A stretch of 64,000 bases of DNA from Sclerodactyla briareus (lineage: Eukaryota > Echinodermata > Holothuroidea > Dendrochirotida > Sclerodactylidae). The notes below the pieces were generated by a model that did no database searches, had not been told where the DNA came from, and saw only the letters and a list, made by a program, of their open reading frames with translations. Positions 12,394 through 26,569 of this stretch are shown here, piece after piece. Position numbers and translations under genes: made by a program. Within the stretch, counting starts at the first letter, position 1. Every line of letters begins with the position of its first letter. Location: assembly GCA_026419785.1 (NCBI GenBank), contig JAODTK010001344.1, positions 62,001 through 126,000 of the forward strand. The letters run 5' to 3'.

Positions 12394-13990
12394 CCGCGAT
12401 TTTATTCCCACTACGTATGTCAAACAAATCGCCATATCGTATCAAAAAACCAATATATCCACACGAACAAATCGACCATAAAATAGCCATTTAGTAAATC
12501 ACCAAAAAACACATTCGAAGACTGGGGAAACACTATAAACTTAAGAATAAATATTTAATCGCACATTACACACAAGAGCAGGATCAGGACTTATGCAAGA
12601 ACCGCTATGTGGAATTTAGCTTAATGGAGGAGATCATCCAGTATCCAAAACAAAATCGCATAAATCGCCATTTCTAAATAACAAACAAGAGCAGGCTTAC
12701 GCAAGAACAGTATGTGAATTTAGCTAAATTGTGGGGAGATCAAATCGTAATCAAAACAAAAATCGCCATTTAAATCGCCATTTGTGAATTTACAACAAGA
12801 GCAGGATTACGCAAGAACCGTTATGTGAATTAGCGATTTTAATCACTGTGGTAATTTGCACCTGGTTCCTACATGCAGAGGAACCCTGGATAAAAACCAA
12901 TCCCCCCACCACCACCAAGCAGTAACCACAGTTTACTCGAAGTTCGGAGATAAAATGACGTGTGGATAAACTAACAAATTTACTTGGCCATTGTCCGGAG
13001 TAGGCCTGCGGCTTCGAATGAGAGCAGTGACTCTCCAACCCCCAACCCCCCAAACGAATAAAGAAAATCACAAATAGACATGTGTAGGAGGGTAAACGGC
13101 CAACACATGTTTATCCCCGCTTCCTTGAGCAGTCCATTGGGAAGAAGTATATAACAAATCCAATAAGACCTCCATTTGATCAACTACCCCAACCAAGTTC
13201 CCCCGCGATTTATTCCCAAGGATGTCAACAATCGCCATATGTATTCAAAACAATAATCGTATCCAAACAAATTGCCATAAATCGCCATTTGTAAATACAA
13301 CATTCGAAGACCTGGGGAAAACTCTAAACTTAAGAATAAATACTATAATCAGCCATTACAAACAAGAGCAGGATTACGCAAGAACCCGCTATGTGAATGT
13401 AGCAAACTTGTGGGAGATCAATCGTATCAAAACAAATCGCCATAATGCATTTCGAAATAAAACAAGCAGCAGGAAGTACGCAAGACCGATGTGAATTTAG
13501 CTAACTTGTGGGGAGATTCAATCCGGATTTTTTTTTTTTATATCAAAAAACAAAGCGCCATACAATCGCCATTCGTAGAAAACAAACAAGAGAGGAGGAC
13601 TTATGCAAGAACCGTATGGGAATTTAGCGATTTTAATCCACTGTGGTATTTGAACCTGCGTTCTACATGCAGGGAACCTGGATAAACTACCGATCCCCCC
13701 ACAACGTACACATAACCACAGTACCTCGACAGTGAGCGATACAAATCCGCGTGGATAAACTAACAATTACTTGGCTTGTCAGGAGTTGGCTGTAGCTTCG
13801 AATTGAGATCAGTGATCTCCAACCCCCCCCCCAACGAATAAGAAAATCACAAACTAGAAAGGTGTAGGCGGGTAAACGCATACGTTGTTATCCACGCTTT
13901 GAGCAGTCAATGAAGCAAGAAGTATCTACCAATCTTATAAAACCCTTATTTTCTGATGAATGGTGAGAACTGCAATCTACTAATCAAAAT
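12394..13990. repeat. Dimer of a ~0.8-kb unit with internal ~105-bp sub-repeats, copy 1
   Basis: Each unit opens with CCGCGATTTTATTCCC (about 12394 and 13201). It then has several sub-repeats carrying AATCGCCAT and CGCAAGAACCGTATGTGAAT about every 100-115 bases, and ends in a shared tail with GTCCGGAGTAGGCCTG. The second unit follows the first directly. No protein is encoded; the tail frames are not conserved between units. Confidence 0.8.
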
Positions 13991-16900
13991 CACTGGGGGA
14001 ATGCTAGTCGGCCCACGACCAATTTGCAAATCTATCCACTCTGGCTTGTTATTGGTTGTAGTAGAACACCCCATCAGGACTGATTCAAGCCTATATACTG
14101 TAGCACCGAATAAGACAGCAGGCGGCTGAAGCCATGTACTTGGATGTGATCCCCAGTGGGGCACAAACTGAAGGACCTAGTAGGAACTACATCCCATTCC
14201 TTCATCCAAACTTTGGAGCATTGATAAACCAAAAACGAAATTGGAGGCCGCATCTTGATTAATGGAAGAGAAATTCTTGCTATAAGATGACAACTCCATG
14301 GCTCACTCCAGAGGAAGAGGTGGATTTCTCAGAGATTACACATGTCTACAAACCTTTCTATACATTGTACTAAGATGAGATCCATTTGTTGCTGTAGGCA
14401 GCAAGCACAAGTCAGCCTCCTCAAAGTAGCCCTATGGTATATATTGCCTTGCCCAATTTCCTTCAACTCCGGACAATCTACACACTCCAAAGAACCACCT
14501 AAGCTTTATTTTGATTGGCATACGGATGAGTCCAAAGGATTAGGACTGATAGAGATGGGGGCCAGCCTTGCAGTTCAGGAACATGCAGATTATATTCGAA
14601 CAGCAGTGGATCTTCGTCCCAAAAGCGAATGGCATCCGATTGGAACTTCATGCCAAGTTGCTATTGCTACGCCACATGGCAAGGACGACCTGTGGGCTTC
14701 GGCATGACATCCGTGGGGTCTAGACACGTGAAGCTGTGGGCTGGACTGCCTGTGACAAACAGGAAGGCTACTGTGAAACAGCATCTAGCAGGTTTGAAAT
14801 TGTTGAAATGGCACAAAATGAAGGGTCGCGGCATCATTGGGTTTCTTCTGAAATGCTGCTCCAGCGCGCTCCCCATCTTGTGGTATGGGTTTGTGTACGT
14901 CACTGAAGCATTATCCGGGGAAAAAAAAAAAAAACAATCGCAGGATTAAAAAGATGTGATGAAAGAGGCAACCGTTTTCTGAATGGTTTGGGCTGTGGAG
15001 AAACATGTTTGTGCTCTTGATGAGATTAACTATCCAAGGAGTAATGCTACATGTAGTGAGGAGTCTAACAACTGGACAATGAGGCCCCACCAACAGAATT
15101 GGCACTATTAATATGTGGATTGGTAGATGGACTGGGATTTCAGTTTAGGCAGCCCAGGACGTTTGCTACTTTGTAGAACTTTATAATTGATACACGACAA
15201 AATTTGTCAGTATTTTTTAGTTATCAATTTTCTCCAACATATATTCAAAACTATTAGAGGAACCAAACACAAATTCATTTCAATTTGAAAGTTCACACAG
15301 CACATTTCAGATCCGTTGACCGTTCATATGGTCATTATATGACATTACCATCCAATGTAATCAAATTGTCCAGTAGAAGCATTCCCTGTATTCACAATTG
15401 GAAGCTTAAGTGCATTTACGAGATTTACAAAATGCTTCTGATTGATGGGAACTTAGTGCAGTGTGTGGACAATGTTGTGTAAGTGAGTACAAGGTAACGT
15501 GAGTCACGCTATTTTAATTATTATTCAATAATTACCCAAAAAAATTTTGATTGTTCAAAATGTGTTAAAACAATCACACCATTGATAGTATCAAGTGGTT
15601 CATTACCATTCTTTTTTATGCATAGTTGAGGAGAAAGACATTTGAAAATAAAAAATTTGTGTTTTCTTTATTTCCGTTCCAGTAACGGGAGTCACACAAT
15701 GTCAGGTTCGATTAAGAGAAGGCCATGCAATTAAATGATACGCTCTTGTTGACATTCCATGCCTTCTGCCATCATGTTCCTCAAACTAACAAACATGACA
15801 ATGATTCCATGCATTAGTTTTTAATAGTCTATGCCAAGATGTTGTATTCTGGAAAAACTGGCCAAAAGTCCCCCAAAAGTGTAACGTGAAGTCAGTGGAA
15901 TTGCTCTTCACTATGAAACTAGGGTAGCTTTTTTACAATACATTTATTAGGAGTGTTATGTTGTTGGAGACGAGGGTAGTTACCTGTTCCACCCCAAACT
16001 TTAAGCGCTTGCTGCCGGGGCTTAAGGGTTGCTTGCCGTTTTGCCAGTTGTGCTAACACTTTTTCAACTCAATGTAAACATTTCCTTTTATTATTACTAT
16101 TCGGTGCTATGGTATGGTGCTAAAGCTGATACGAGATGAAGAATAGATTGGACAGTTAATAAGAAGGAGGTTAAGATAAATAACGAAGTGCTGTACCGTT
16201 TTATAGAGGTTACAATGAGACAATTCACGAAACTTTTTTGGCAAACATTGCTGGGTCCTAGGGCGGAGATAGGAGCCACGGATGTGAGTAGCCCCAAGTA
16301 GCCACCCGGGCGAGTTACGCTGGACTTTGAATTTGGCATACCTTGAGGATGTATTCATAATCATTACAACCGGAAATCGGACCATGTCCTCTTTAAAAGA
16401 GCCAGCATTGGTTTGACACAGGCTAAAGCCTTAGTTGTGGGTATTTATTCCTCTCAATTTTTTCTTTGATTTTATTTATTTTTTCATTTTTTTCACTGAT
16501 CGTCGCAGATTTATCCGGTCACTTACGTGCATATGAGGGTCTTTGACCGGGTCCCGGCTACTAACCAAAACCATGACTACCTACCCCACCATGACTGAGA
16601 TAAGTGATTTGTCTGGTTGCTCCTTGACTGACAAAACCCCGTTGTTAAATGAGTTTTACACATGCCTATAGGCCCCCTTAGACCTAGGCTTAAAGCTAAA
16701 CTTAGTTCTCACTCAGGCCTAGCCGAGCCTGTGCTTGCAGGCTTCAGACCTTTACAAAAGCTGCGTTCACACTCAAAGCCTAGCCTGGCTGTTTTTTAGG
16801 CTGTGCGAAGCAGCCAACTTTTTGTTTCCACTTCAGTTTCTGACATACCTTTGCATCGCAATTATACCCAAAAGAACAATTATTGCAGTTTAAGAAAAGT

Positions 16901-17278
16901 TAAACTCCTAATTCCCCCCTATTGGTCCTTTGGCATGTTAGAATTACCAAATATTTAACCAAAATGCAGTCGGAACCGCCATAACTGCCTTCACTTGATC
17001 ACAAGTTGTCATTTGTGTTACCACTTGCAATTCTTGAGAATATAAATAATAATGCAGATTTTCTATAGTCATGTGCGAAACCCAATTCATAGGGGCACTT
17101 TGTGTAAATCCCAATATTTCACTCATTGTTGGTGGTATCGCCACAAATCCTGATAATTTGTCCTTGATATTCATCTTATTTTCATGGTTCCACACGGTCT
17201 CTACTAAAACATGCTTCAAATTGTTCCTTTGTCAAGAGCAAACTGATTTTCATGAGTTAGACTTTCAAAATATTCTTT

Positions 17279-18254
17279 CAACTAGAGCACCAATGGTGCT
17301 GTAGCTCCAAACGGGCACAATTTACCACGACAATGTACATTATGTGACAATGTTTCAAGATTAGGCCAGTAGCAAAGTTTAAAACAACTCAACATGGCCC
17401 CTTGTGCCCCTTTACACTTTTGACCAGCATGGCCCAAAGCAAGTCAATAAATATTCCACTGGGCTGCAGGGCCCACATTGATACTGGGCCTTGGGTCCTA
17501 TTCCCTTACCACCCAAAGTCCAGCTAGTAGACCATCACTATGACGGAACATCAGCACTGTGCACAGGATTTGTAGGAGATACAGATTTTGGGCAGTATTT
17601 CATAATTGTGCCCTAGGGCCAATTTGCCCAAAGACCTGCAATTGCCTTCTACACAAGGACCGGGGTATCATGTAACTTGAAAGAAAATCATTGAATCTTG
17701 TGGAGAAGATGTTTTCAGTCCCATTGTGTGAAATTTAAAATGGGCCCACAGCCCAAGTAGACCGTGGATAAAAAAAATCCTGACCGCCCCGAAGGTACTG
17801 CTGTTAGAGACATTATGACCGAATGTCAGCACCGTGCAACAAAATTCGAAGATGAGAATTATTTTGGTGATTTCAAGTGATGGGCCCTAGGGCCCACACT
17901 GGGCCTTGGGATCCCCCCCCTAAATTCTGGCACCATGAAGGTATGGCAAGTGGCCCCATTATGACTGAACATGACATGTCCCAACAAAATTTCTAGGAGC
18001 TACAAGATTTTGCAGTATTTCATATGATGGTCCTATGGGCCCACATTGGGCCTTGAACCCACAAATTCCTTAACACCCGCAATGGCCCTCTACCCCAAGA
18101 CCTTCACATTTAACTTGAAGAACATCAATTTAATCATGTGGGAGGAGATTCATTTCAAGTACCATTGTTTTAAATTTCATAAATGGGCCCACGTTCCTGT
18201 GGGTTGCATATCCATGCAGATTCAATAGCTCAACCGCATAGCTGGTTTGAGCTA
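17279..18254 (-). mobile_element. Hairpin-ended tandem-core element (GGGCCC family), copy in duplication unit 2
   Basis: Counterpart of the element at 10318-11338, with the same ends: ACCAATGGTGCTGTAGCTC near 17290 and the AGCTCAACC...GGTTTGAGCT hairpin at 18227-18254. It arrived here as part of the 7-kb duplication rather than by separate insertion, since the flanks match as well. Confidence 0.65.
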
Positions 18255-19310
18255 AAAAAAAGTTTTTGCCTGAATGAAGAAAAAAAAAATTTTTCAGAAT
18301 CCTTCCAAAAGGAGGCGGGAGGGGACGCTTAACATGAATTTTTTTTATTTGCCTATAATAAAGAATCCGATTTCAATCCGAATGTATACCCTCATCCTTC
18401 ATGTGTACCTGGATGTAGGCCTAGTATAAAAAAGGAGATCAGTGTTAGGCCCGGTTAGGGATCAGGCCTAGCCCTAGGCCAGGGGTGGGGTTAGGGTCGG
18501 ATTTCAATAGTGAATGACAAATGAAGGCCCCTAGGCCAATCCAAATCTCATTGTTACCAACTCCTAAACCTACAGTTAACCTGGGCCCTAACTTCAAAGT
18601 TACCCTCACTAAACTAACCCTACCCCACCCCCAATCCATATACCCGGTACCATGGGTCTACATTAATATAATATGCAGATCATGGCAGAATCTCCGCAAC
18701 TCTTCCACCTGCTCGTTCTCAATGGAGCGTCCCATGCTTAGTGATGTTCACCTTGTGTGCTTTTGAACTAAAGTCGGTAGTTGCGGGTATGGCTAAATTG
18801 CAGAATAACCCCGCAACACAAAGCAGGTTGGCCCCTTTGCTGCACGACCCAAGCTAAGTAGGCTATACAGCGCAAAGTGTGTGCCGAAAAGTTTAAGTCC
18901 AGTGTAACCACTCCCTCGTGGCTACACTGGCTACAATATCCTTTTCAGGCTAGTAAAAAAAAAAAAACCAAAAAAACAAAAAAAAAAAAAAACAAAAAAA
19001 AAAAATAGCAAGTGTGTATGATGAACTTGTCACAATAATCTTTTTTTTATCAAAACAATAATCCATCACGTTTGTCAACACATCGCCATTGTCGTATCAA
19101 AACAATAATCGTATCCAAAAAATCGCCATAACTGCCATTTCGTAATACAAACAATTAGGCCCACTCACAATCACCATGACGGGGGTCAGTGGATGTCCGC
19201 AGTTTGAGCAGTCTCAACATAATAATAATCAAAATATAAAATCTATATAAATCAAAACACTATCAACATTGTGATTGGATCCCCTAGTAGCCCCCCCCAC
19301 CGCGATTTTA

Positions 19311-20860
19311 TTCCCATACGTATGTCACAATCGCCATTATCGTATCAAAACAATATCATATCCAACCAAATCGCCATAAATCGGCCATTTCGTAAATACA
19401 AACATTCGAAGAACTGGGGAACACTCATAACTTAAGAATAACTATTATAATCGCCATTTACAAACAGAGCAGGATTACGCAAGAACGTATGTGAATTAGT
19501 CTACCTTTGGGGAATCAATCGTATCAAAACAATCGCCATAAATCCCATTTTCGTAAATACACACAAGAGTCAGGATTACGCAAGAACCGTTTATGTGAAT
19601 GTACTAACTTGTGTGGATATAAATCGTATCAAACAATTCGCCATAATCGCCATTTCGTGCAGACAAACAAGAGCAGGATGACGCAAGACCCGGATGTGAA
19701 TTTAGCGGTTTATTTTATCACTGTGGTAATTTGCAACCTGCGTCCCATGCAGAGACCCGGAATAAACTACCAATCCCCCCACACGTACACAATAACAACA
19801 AGTTGTACCTCGAGTTCGTATAAAATGACGCCGTGGATAAACTAACATTACTTGGCCATTGTCCGGAGTAGGCCTGTGGCTTGGAATTGAGATCATTTTT
19901 TGTGCTCCTTGTGCTCCTCCCCCCCCCCCCCCCAAACGAATAAAGAAAACCCAAACTAGACATGTGTAGGCGGGTACACCGCACACGTGTATATCCCCTC
20001 TTTTGATCCGTCTTGGGAGAAGTATCTAACCTCCATAAAACCTCCAATTTGATCACTACCCACCAAGTTCCCCGCGATTTATTCCCATACGTATGTCAAC
20101 AAATCGCCATTATCGTATCAAAACACTAATCGTAGCCCAACACTCGCCATCACTCGCCATTTCCTAAATACAACATTCGAAGACCTTGGGAACCAAAAAC
20201 TTCCCCCAAAAAATAACTAAGATAAATACTATATCTCCATTACAAACAAGAGCAGATTACGCAATAACCGTATGTGAATTTATCTACTGTTTGTGGAGAT
20301 CATCGTATCAAAACAATCGCCATAAATCGCCATTTCTAAATACAAACAAGATCAGGATACGCAGAACCGATTGTGAATTTAGCTAACTTGTGGGGAGATC
20401 AATCGTATCAAAACAAATCGCCATAAGTCGCCATTTCGTGAATACAACACAAGAGGCAGGTTATGTCAAGAACCGTATGTGAATTTAGCGGTGTATCATG
20501 TGGTAATTTGCACCTGCGTTCCTACTGCCGGGGAACCCTGATAAAACTACCGATCCCCCCCACACGTACACAATAACCACAGTTACCTCGAAGTTCGGAT
20601 AAAATGAACGCGTGGATAACCTAACAATACTTGGCCATTGTCCGGAGTAGGCCTGTGGCTTGGAATTGATATCAGTGCTCCGCCAACCCCCCCCCCCAAC
20701 GAATAAAGAAATCAAAACTAGACAGTTGTAGGCGGGTAAACCGCACACGTGTTTATCCCGCTTTTGAGGCCAGTCATTGGGAAGAGATCTAACGCTCTTT
20801 AAAACCCATTTTCCTGCTGATATTGTGAGAACTGCATCTAACCAATCAAAATCATGGGAA
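19311..20860. repeat. Dimer of a ~0.8-kb unit with internal ~105-bp sub-repeats, copy 2
   Basis: It has the same organisation as 12394-13990: openings near 19311 and 20071, AATCGCCAT and CGCAAGAACCG sub-repeats, and the AGTAGGCCTGTGGCTTGGAA tail. The dimer therefore existed before the 7-kb duplication. Confidence 0.8.
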
Positions 20861-22935
20861 TGCTGTCGGCCCATCGACCATTATCATCTATCCACTCTGT
20901 CTTGTTATTGTTTTGTAGTCCGCCACCATCATGCGGATCACTATACTACGGTAGCCCCGCACCTATACTACAGTCAGGCAGGCTGAGCCATGTACTTTAA
21001 GTGGGTCACACTGATGACCTATAACACATCCCTTCCATTCATCCAAAAACTTTGGGAGCATTGCTACACAAAATGAATGAGGCGCATCTTACGATAATGG
21101 AATTAAATTCTGCTATCAGATGACAACTCCCATGGCCCTACTCAGAGAAGAGTGGATATTCTCATAGGATTACACCTGGTATCACCTATACATGTCCTAA
21201 GATGAGATCCATTGTGCGTGTAGGCAGCAAGCACAAGTCAGCCTCCTCAAAGTAGCCCTATGGTATAATATTGCCTTGCCATTGTCCTCACTCCGACAAT
21301 CTACCCACTCAAAGAACACCTAATCTTCTATTTTGATGGCATACTGGATGAGATTCCCAAGGATGTCAGGACTGTATAGATGGGGCAAGCCTTGCAGTTC
21401 AGGAACATGCAGTTTATTCTAACGTCAGTGGATCTTCCTTCAAAAGCAGAATTGTCCATCCGAGTGGAACTTCTTTGCAGTTGCACCCACATGCAGGGAT
21501 CTGTGGGCTTCGGATGACATCCGTGGGGCTGTGAAGCTGCTGGCATGGAATGCTTTGCACAACCAGAAGGCTACTGTGAAACAGCATCTAGCAGTTTGAA
21601 GTTGTTGACCATGAACAAATGAGGTCTCGTCATCATTGATGTCTTCTGAAATGCTGCTCCAATTTGTGGTATTGTTTGTGTACGTCACTAATCATATCCG
21701 GGGAAAAAACAATACGCAGGATTAAAAAATGGTGATGAAGATGGCAATAGTCTTGAATGGTGGGCTGGGAGCACCCTGTTGTCTCTCTGATGAGATATAC
21801 TATCCAAGGAGTAAGCTACATGTATTGAGGGTCAAAAACTGACAATGACTGCCACCAGCAGAGGGCACTATAAATATGTGGATTTGTAGATAGACTGGGA
21901 TTCAGTTTAGCATTCCGCCGGACAGTTTGTACTTGTATACTTTATATTTATACCGACAAAATTGTTCAGTATTTTTTTAGTTTCTCAATTTTTTTTCCAA
22001 CAATGTATTCCAACATCTTAGGGAACCAAACACAAATTCATTTCAATTGTGAAAGTTCACACAGACCACTTTTTCACATCAGTCTGACCTTTCATAGGGG
22101 TCATTTTATGACTTACAATCCAATGTAATTCAAATTGTTCCAGGAGAAGCATTCCCTGTATTCACAATGGGAATGCTTGAGTGCATTCTAAGAGAGTTTA
22201 CAACTGCTTCTTATTTATGGGAACTATCTTTCAGTGTTGTTGGACATGTGTAACGTGAGCACGGTAACGGAGTCCCTATTTAATTATTATTTCAATCAGA
22301 TACCAACAAAATTTTGATGTTCAAATGTGTTCAACAATCACACCCATGATTAGTATCACTTGGTATCATTGACATTCTTTTTATGCATAGTTTTGAAGGA
22401 TAGAAATTTGACAAATAAAAGATGTGTTTTCATTTTCTGTCCCTTTCCATGTAACGTGAGTCACAAATTTTCAGTTCTATTAGGAGAAGGCCATGCAATT
22501 AAATGATACGCTCTTGTTGACATTCCATGCCTTATATGCCATCATGTCTCAACATTAACAAATGCCTTATCCATGCATAGTTTTAATAGTTATGCCAGAT
22601 TATTCTGGAAAACTGCAAAAGTGTCACGTGAGTCACAGTGGCATTGCTCTTCACTATGACTTAGGGTCGCTCATTAACATGTATTAGAGTGTTTGTTGTT
22701 GGAGAGGTACCTGTTACCACTTCCCAACTTTATGCAGATTGCAGGGGTATGGTTGGCTTGCCGTTTTGCTAAACTTTTTCAACTTCAATGTAACACATTT
22801 TCTATTTTATTATTCCTCTATTCGGGTTTGCTATGTATGTGTGCTATGATGTCAGAGATGATAGTTGGACCGTTTTAAATATTAAATAAAATAATAATGA
22901 TGTAACCGTTCTTATAAGAGGTTACAAACACTTGG

Positions 22936-23455
22936 ACTTCAACTTTTTGGCAAACATTGCCTGTACTAGCCTATATGAGCCCCGATCGGTTGTAGCCATG
23001 TACCCACCAGAGAGTTTACCTGGACTTTAACTTTTTTGCCATAACTCTCTGCACAAGCCTATGGATTCCCTGATGTTGTTGTAGCCCGTGTAGCCAGCAG
23101 GGAGAGGTTACCCTGGACTTTTAAACTTTCGTTCTGCAGAACATTGCCTGCACTAACGCTACAGCGGCCCCAATCTTTGTTGTAGCCATGTAGCCAGCAG
23201 GGAGTGTTACGCTGGACTTTAACTTCTTTGCGCATACTCTCTTTACTAGCCTATAGGAGCCCCTATCTTGTAGCCCGTGTAGCCCGCCACCAGTGAGAAG
23301 TTACCCCTGGGGAAAAAAACACTTTAACTTTTTTGCGGATACCTCTGTACTAGCCTGAGAGCCAAAGAAAAAAACTGATCTTGTTGTAACCAGTGTAGCC
23401 AGCAGGGAGGGGTTACGCTGGACTAACTTTTTGGCGCTACTCTCTGTACTAGTGG
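22936..23455. repeat. ~90-bp minisatellite, about 5-6 units
   Basis: The consensus phrases GTAGCCAGTGTAGCCACCAGG, GGTTACGCTGGACTTTAACT and TACTAGCCTATAGGAGCCCC recur about every 85-100 bases. Copy 1 of the 7-kb block has only about one and a bit units at the matching place (16225-16340), so the array length differs between the duplicates. The GAAAAAAAC insertions at about 23310 and 23366 look like sequencing noise. Confidence 0.9.
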
Positions 23456-26400
23456 GTGATGCACTGAAAAATAGATTCCCCCTCATGGACAAAAAAGGGC
23501 GATATGGAAGGTTCACATGGAACCATCACTTTTAAAAAAAAAATGAAGGTAACGGACACAAAATGGCCGAGTTCTGGATAAAATTTCGGGAGACACAAAG
23601 GCATATTTTAACATACACAATTTTTATGCAATGGAAATGAAAATGACTGAATGTTTCAAAATTTCAAAAAAGTGTATTTTCATAATGCATTCAAATAATC
23701 TATATTCCACAAATGATGTCTTTTTCTTTTCCTCTTTCTACTTTTTCTCTCTTTTCAGTGTGCTGTTTTGCTGAAATACCTTGCAGTAGGGAACTGTTGC
23801 TGATGGAATTCAGTTTTTCCTGATGGACCCATTTTCACTTTTAGTTGCTTAAAAAACTGCATTAATTAGCCATTTTGAACATATCATCAGTGTTAAAACT
23901 GAACACCAAAGTGAGAAATTAATTCATTTTCAGAAAAACTAAAAATGAAGGCCACCCCCCATATTTGTGATCATAATGATGAATGGTGTAGCATATTGAA
24001 ATACATTTGAAGTACCTGTTTTTAACCAAGTATTATAACCTGTTATGACCTAATTAAAAAGCTAAATCAGTCTCTCAACCCAGAGGAAAATGAACAGCTT
24101 TCATTCAACCATTTTGATTTCAAGTTGGAAAATGGCTATATTTGGTGAACATGTAATATATGGCACAGATAATGCTTATTGTTTGAAAGGGTGATGATTG
24201 CCAATTCCCTGTTAATTTAAACACTAATTAGCTAATTAACTAATTAATTAGTTAATAATGGACTAATTAAGGTCCTCTACTAGAGCAATTTTTACATTCT
24301 ATGATTCACCAGTGAAAAGTAGGGACATCCGTGGAAATTTGAGCATGAAAAGGAGCTTTGCCTTGAACCGTTTTTCCGAATTTAGTTTCCGCAAAAATGA
24401 ATAGCAAATAGTGAATTTTGGTCATTCTTCCATTTTCCGGGAGGTAAATTCTGGTAATTAGACATACAACAACCAGCTCCACATTGGCATCATTTTGAGA
24501 ACAGCCCCGTCAACAAGCAGAAACGCCATCATGTCAATATCAGCTGGAAATATTGAAGAATCATTTTAAAATTACCGAAATAACCACCACTTTTCGGCAT
24601 TTTTCCTTTCTCTTCTTCTCCTCTCCTTTCTTCTCGGTGAATCAAATGGCATTTCCAAGAGCCATAAAACTGATACCATCAACTGTCTTCAGCTCATTTG
24701 GCCCTTGTTTGACTTCGTATGCCATACAAACTGTGACACTGTTTGCATCAACAGAACCCTCGTTATCATTGTCTCTAGTAATACTCCATTCAAATGCCAA
24801 TTTGCATGCTTTCATGTGCCCTCAAATGAAACCGCGGAAAAGCGATTTCTCTTCATATTCTCATAACCTTTTTCTGAACCAGTGAATGTCAAATGAGGTC
24901 CAAGTTGTATTGTGTATTGACTAGGTATATGTGAGTGAGTAATACAACAACATCAAATCATTGCAGTTTGGAATTACTGTAATTAGGTCCACCTACACAT
25001 GCCAAAATATACTTTTTTTTTTCCGCCTTCTTCTATTGAAAAAGTGGGCATTTTCGGAGAATCGTAATTTTATAAATATGACTCTGGGTAATAAACTTTG
25101 GCCCGTTACTTTCCCATAGACCATCAATATGACAGATCTTTACAGAGGGTGCACTTATCAGGTACTTGTTTGATGCCCATTTGACAATGTCAAAGTTCAT
25201 GCTTCAATGAGCTTGAACTGTATCACGAGCTATTTCTACTTTATCGAAGGTGAAATTCTGGACATATGAATGCGCATGGCTTTAAGTTGTATTATTCTGT
25301 GAACCCAGAATCAAGTGATTAAGCAAAACAGAAAGAAGATGAATAAAGCAAAAATTTCACCCAAAATAGGTCCCGTCGAAGAGGGCAAAATAACAGTTTC
25401 ATTCACCCTTTTTGGGGGGATTATACAAGAATATTATCTCCTGAGAAATTACTCGAATTCTGTCCGGAATCAGTCCCTATCCTGGGCTCAACATGAGAAT
25501 CCGAATGTAAACAATTCACTTTCGAAAGGACCAATACAGTCAATAAGTGATAAAAAGTGAACTTCTTACTATATCCCGCCCAAAAACTTTTAACTTCAAC
25601 TTCACGCAGTTGTTGTGCCTTGGGCAAAAAGCCGCCGCACGCGGAAAGGCGAAAGACAGACAGGCAGAAATGTCTAGTCTGCAATATGTGGATGATTCAC
25701 CCACACAATAAAATCATAGATCTTACGAAAAGTGTCTTGGTGCATCGGGAGGATTACCATACATTTGCTGATCGCTGATTGGACGCCTGGTCCCCAATAC
25801 TTTTCCAAAATTCTTGCATACGCCTTACATTGAAGTCTATGTAACAAACGAGTGCCGAAGTCCTCTGTCTACGTTTGTCATGCATACCTATACACACTGT
25901 ACTGCAGTGTAGTATATACAATCCCTGACCATTGTACACAGGGCATAGACCCTTGACTTCCAACGTGAAATTTAACCTATTTATGGTCACCATACAGTGT
26001 TGATATCTAACAAAAATGTTCTTCACAGTTAGTAAACCATCCCCTCGGCAAGAATATGACCATTCTTACTGAATCTAATTAGACTAATTGCAAATATCGA
26101 TCGAGCATTACTCATTGAGAGCAACACCTACTGACTCCGCACTAAGGAATTTTATGAGTCCCAACATCTACTTTCAATATATATCATTAATTTTTTTTTC
26201 ATGAAATAATACTTTCTAGAGTGGCTAGATGAAGCAATCACACAATTGCACCAGCGCCATTTTGCTGAGGACTCATCACCGCTAGTCAAGGCCAAGTTAT
26301 CGTGCCTGAATTCAAGCCAAATTCATGGAACTAACAGTTCTTGGGATTGAAATTATATAACACTAGGGGTTTTTAAGGTAGGTTCTTTCAGAATTTTCGG

Positions 26401-26569
26401 GGTCTTAAACCATTTAGATGATTAGTTTCTACCCCTCAATCCTTTTAAGAAGTTTGTACGATTATACAAAGAATTTTTTACGTGAGCTCTCCATTCAGTG
26501 CCAACGAATGGATGAGTCACAGCCAGTCACAGTGACCTTTCGGCACCGTGTTTTAATAGGTTGTGTGTG
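23456..26569. other. AT-rich unique non-coding stretch between two minisatellite blocks
   Basis: No repeat partner and no recognisable gene. A self-complementary TTAATTAG-rich block lies at about 24213-24270. Frames of 81-110 residues (24553-24885, 25315-25560) are rich in Ser/Phe or Lys and Asn and show no domain. It separates two arrays of one minisatellite family, so it may be an insertion or the original spacer. Confidence 0.5.

Larger units (their letters stand above)
9357..16340. repeat. ~7-kb tandem duplication, copy 1
   Basis: Anchors in order (GCCAGCATTG at 9391, a hairpin near 11309, paired GCGATTT blocks near 12394 and 13201, TTGTTGGAGA at 15961) all recur in the same order about 6.7-7.0 kb to the right. 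The left boundary lies between about 9270 and 9357. The right boundary is a single broken unit of the ~90-bp minisatellite (16225-16340). Contents are non-coding: an inverted hairpin-ended element, a 0.8-kb dimer and AT-rich filler. Frames of 106-121 residues near 14.3-14.9 kb are not kept in copy 2. Confidence 0.9.
16371..22935. repeat. ~7-kb tandem duplication, copy 2
   Basis: Collinear with copy 1: GCCAGCATTG at 16401, hairpin at 18227, paired GCGATTT blocks near 19311 and 20071, TTGTTGGAGA at 22696. Between the first and last anchors it measures about 6295 bases against 6570 in copy 1. The differences are mostly short losses and homopolymer changes rather than substitutions. An A-rich run at about 18956-19008 is absent from copy 1. 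The pattern fits uncorrected long-read error laid over a real or artefactual tandem duplication. Confidence 0.9.

Noticed and set aside
14342-14949. Frames of 121 and 106 codons in 7-kb copy 1
   Set aside because: The corresponding part of copy 2 (about 21160-21700) keeps no equivalent frame and no domain is recognisable.
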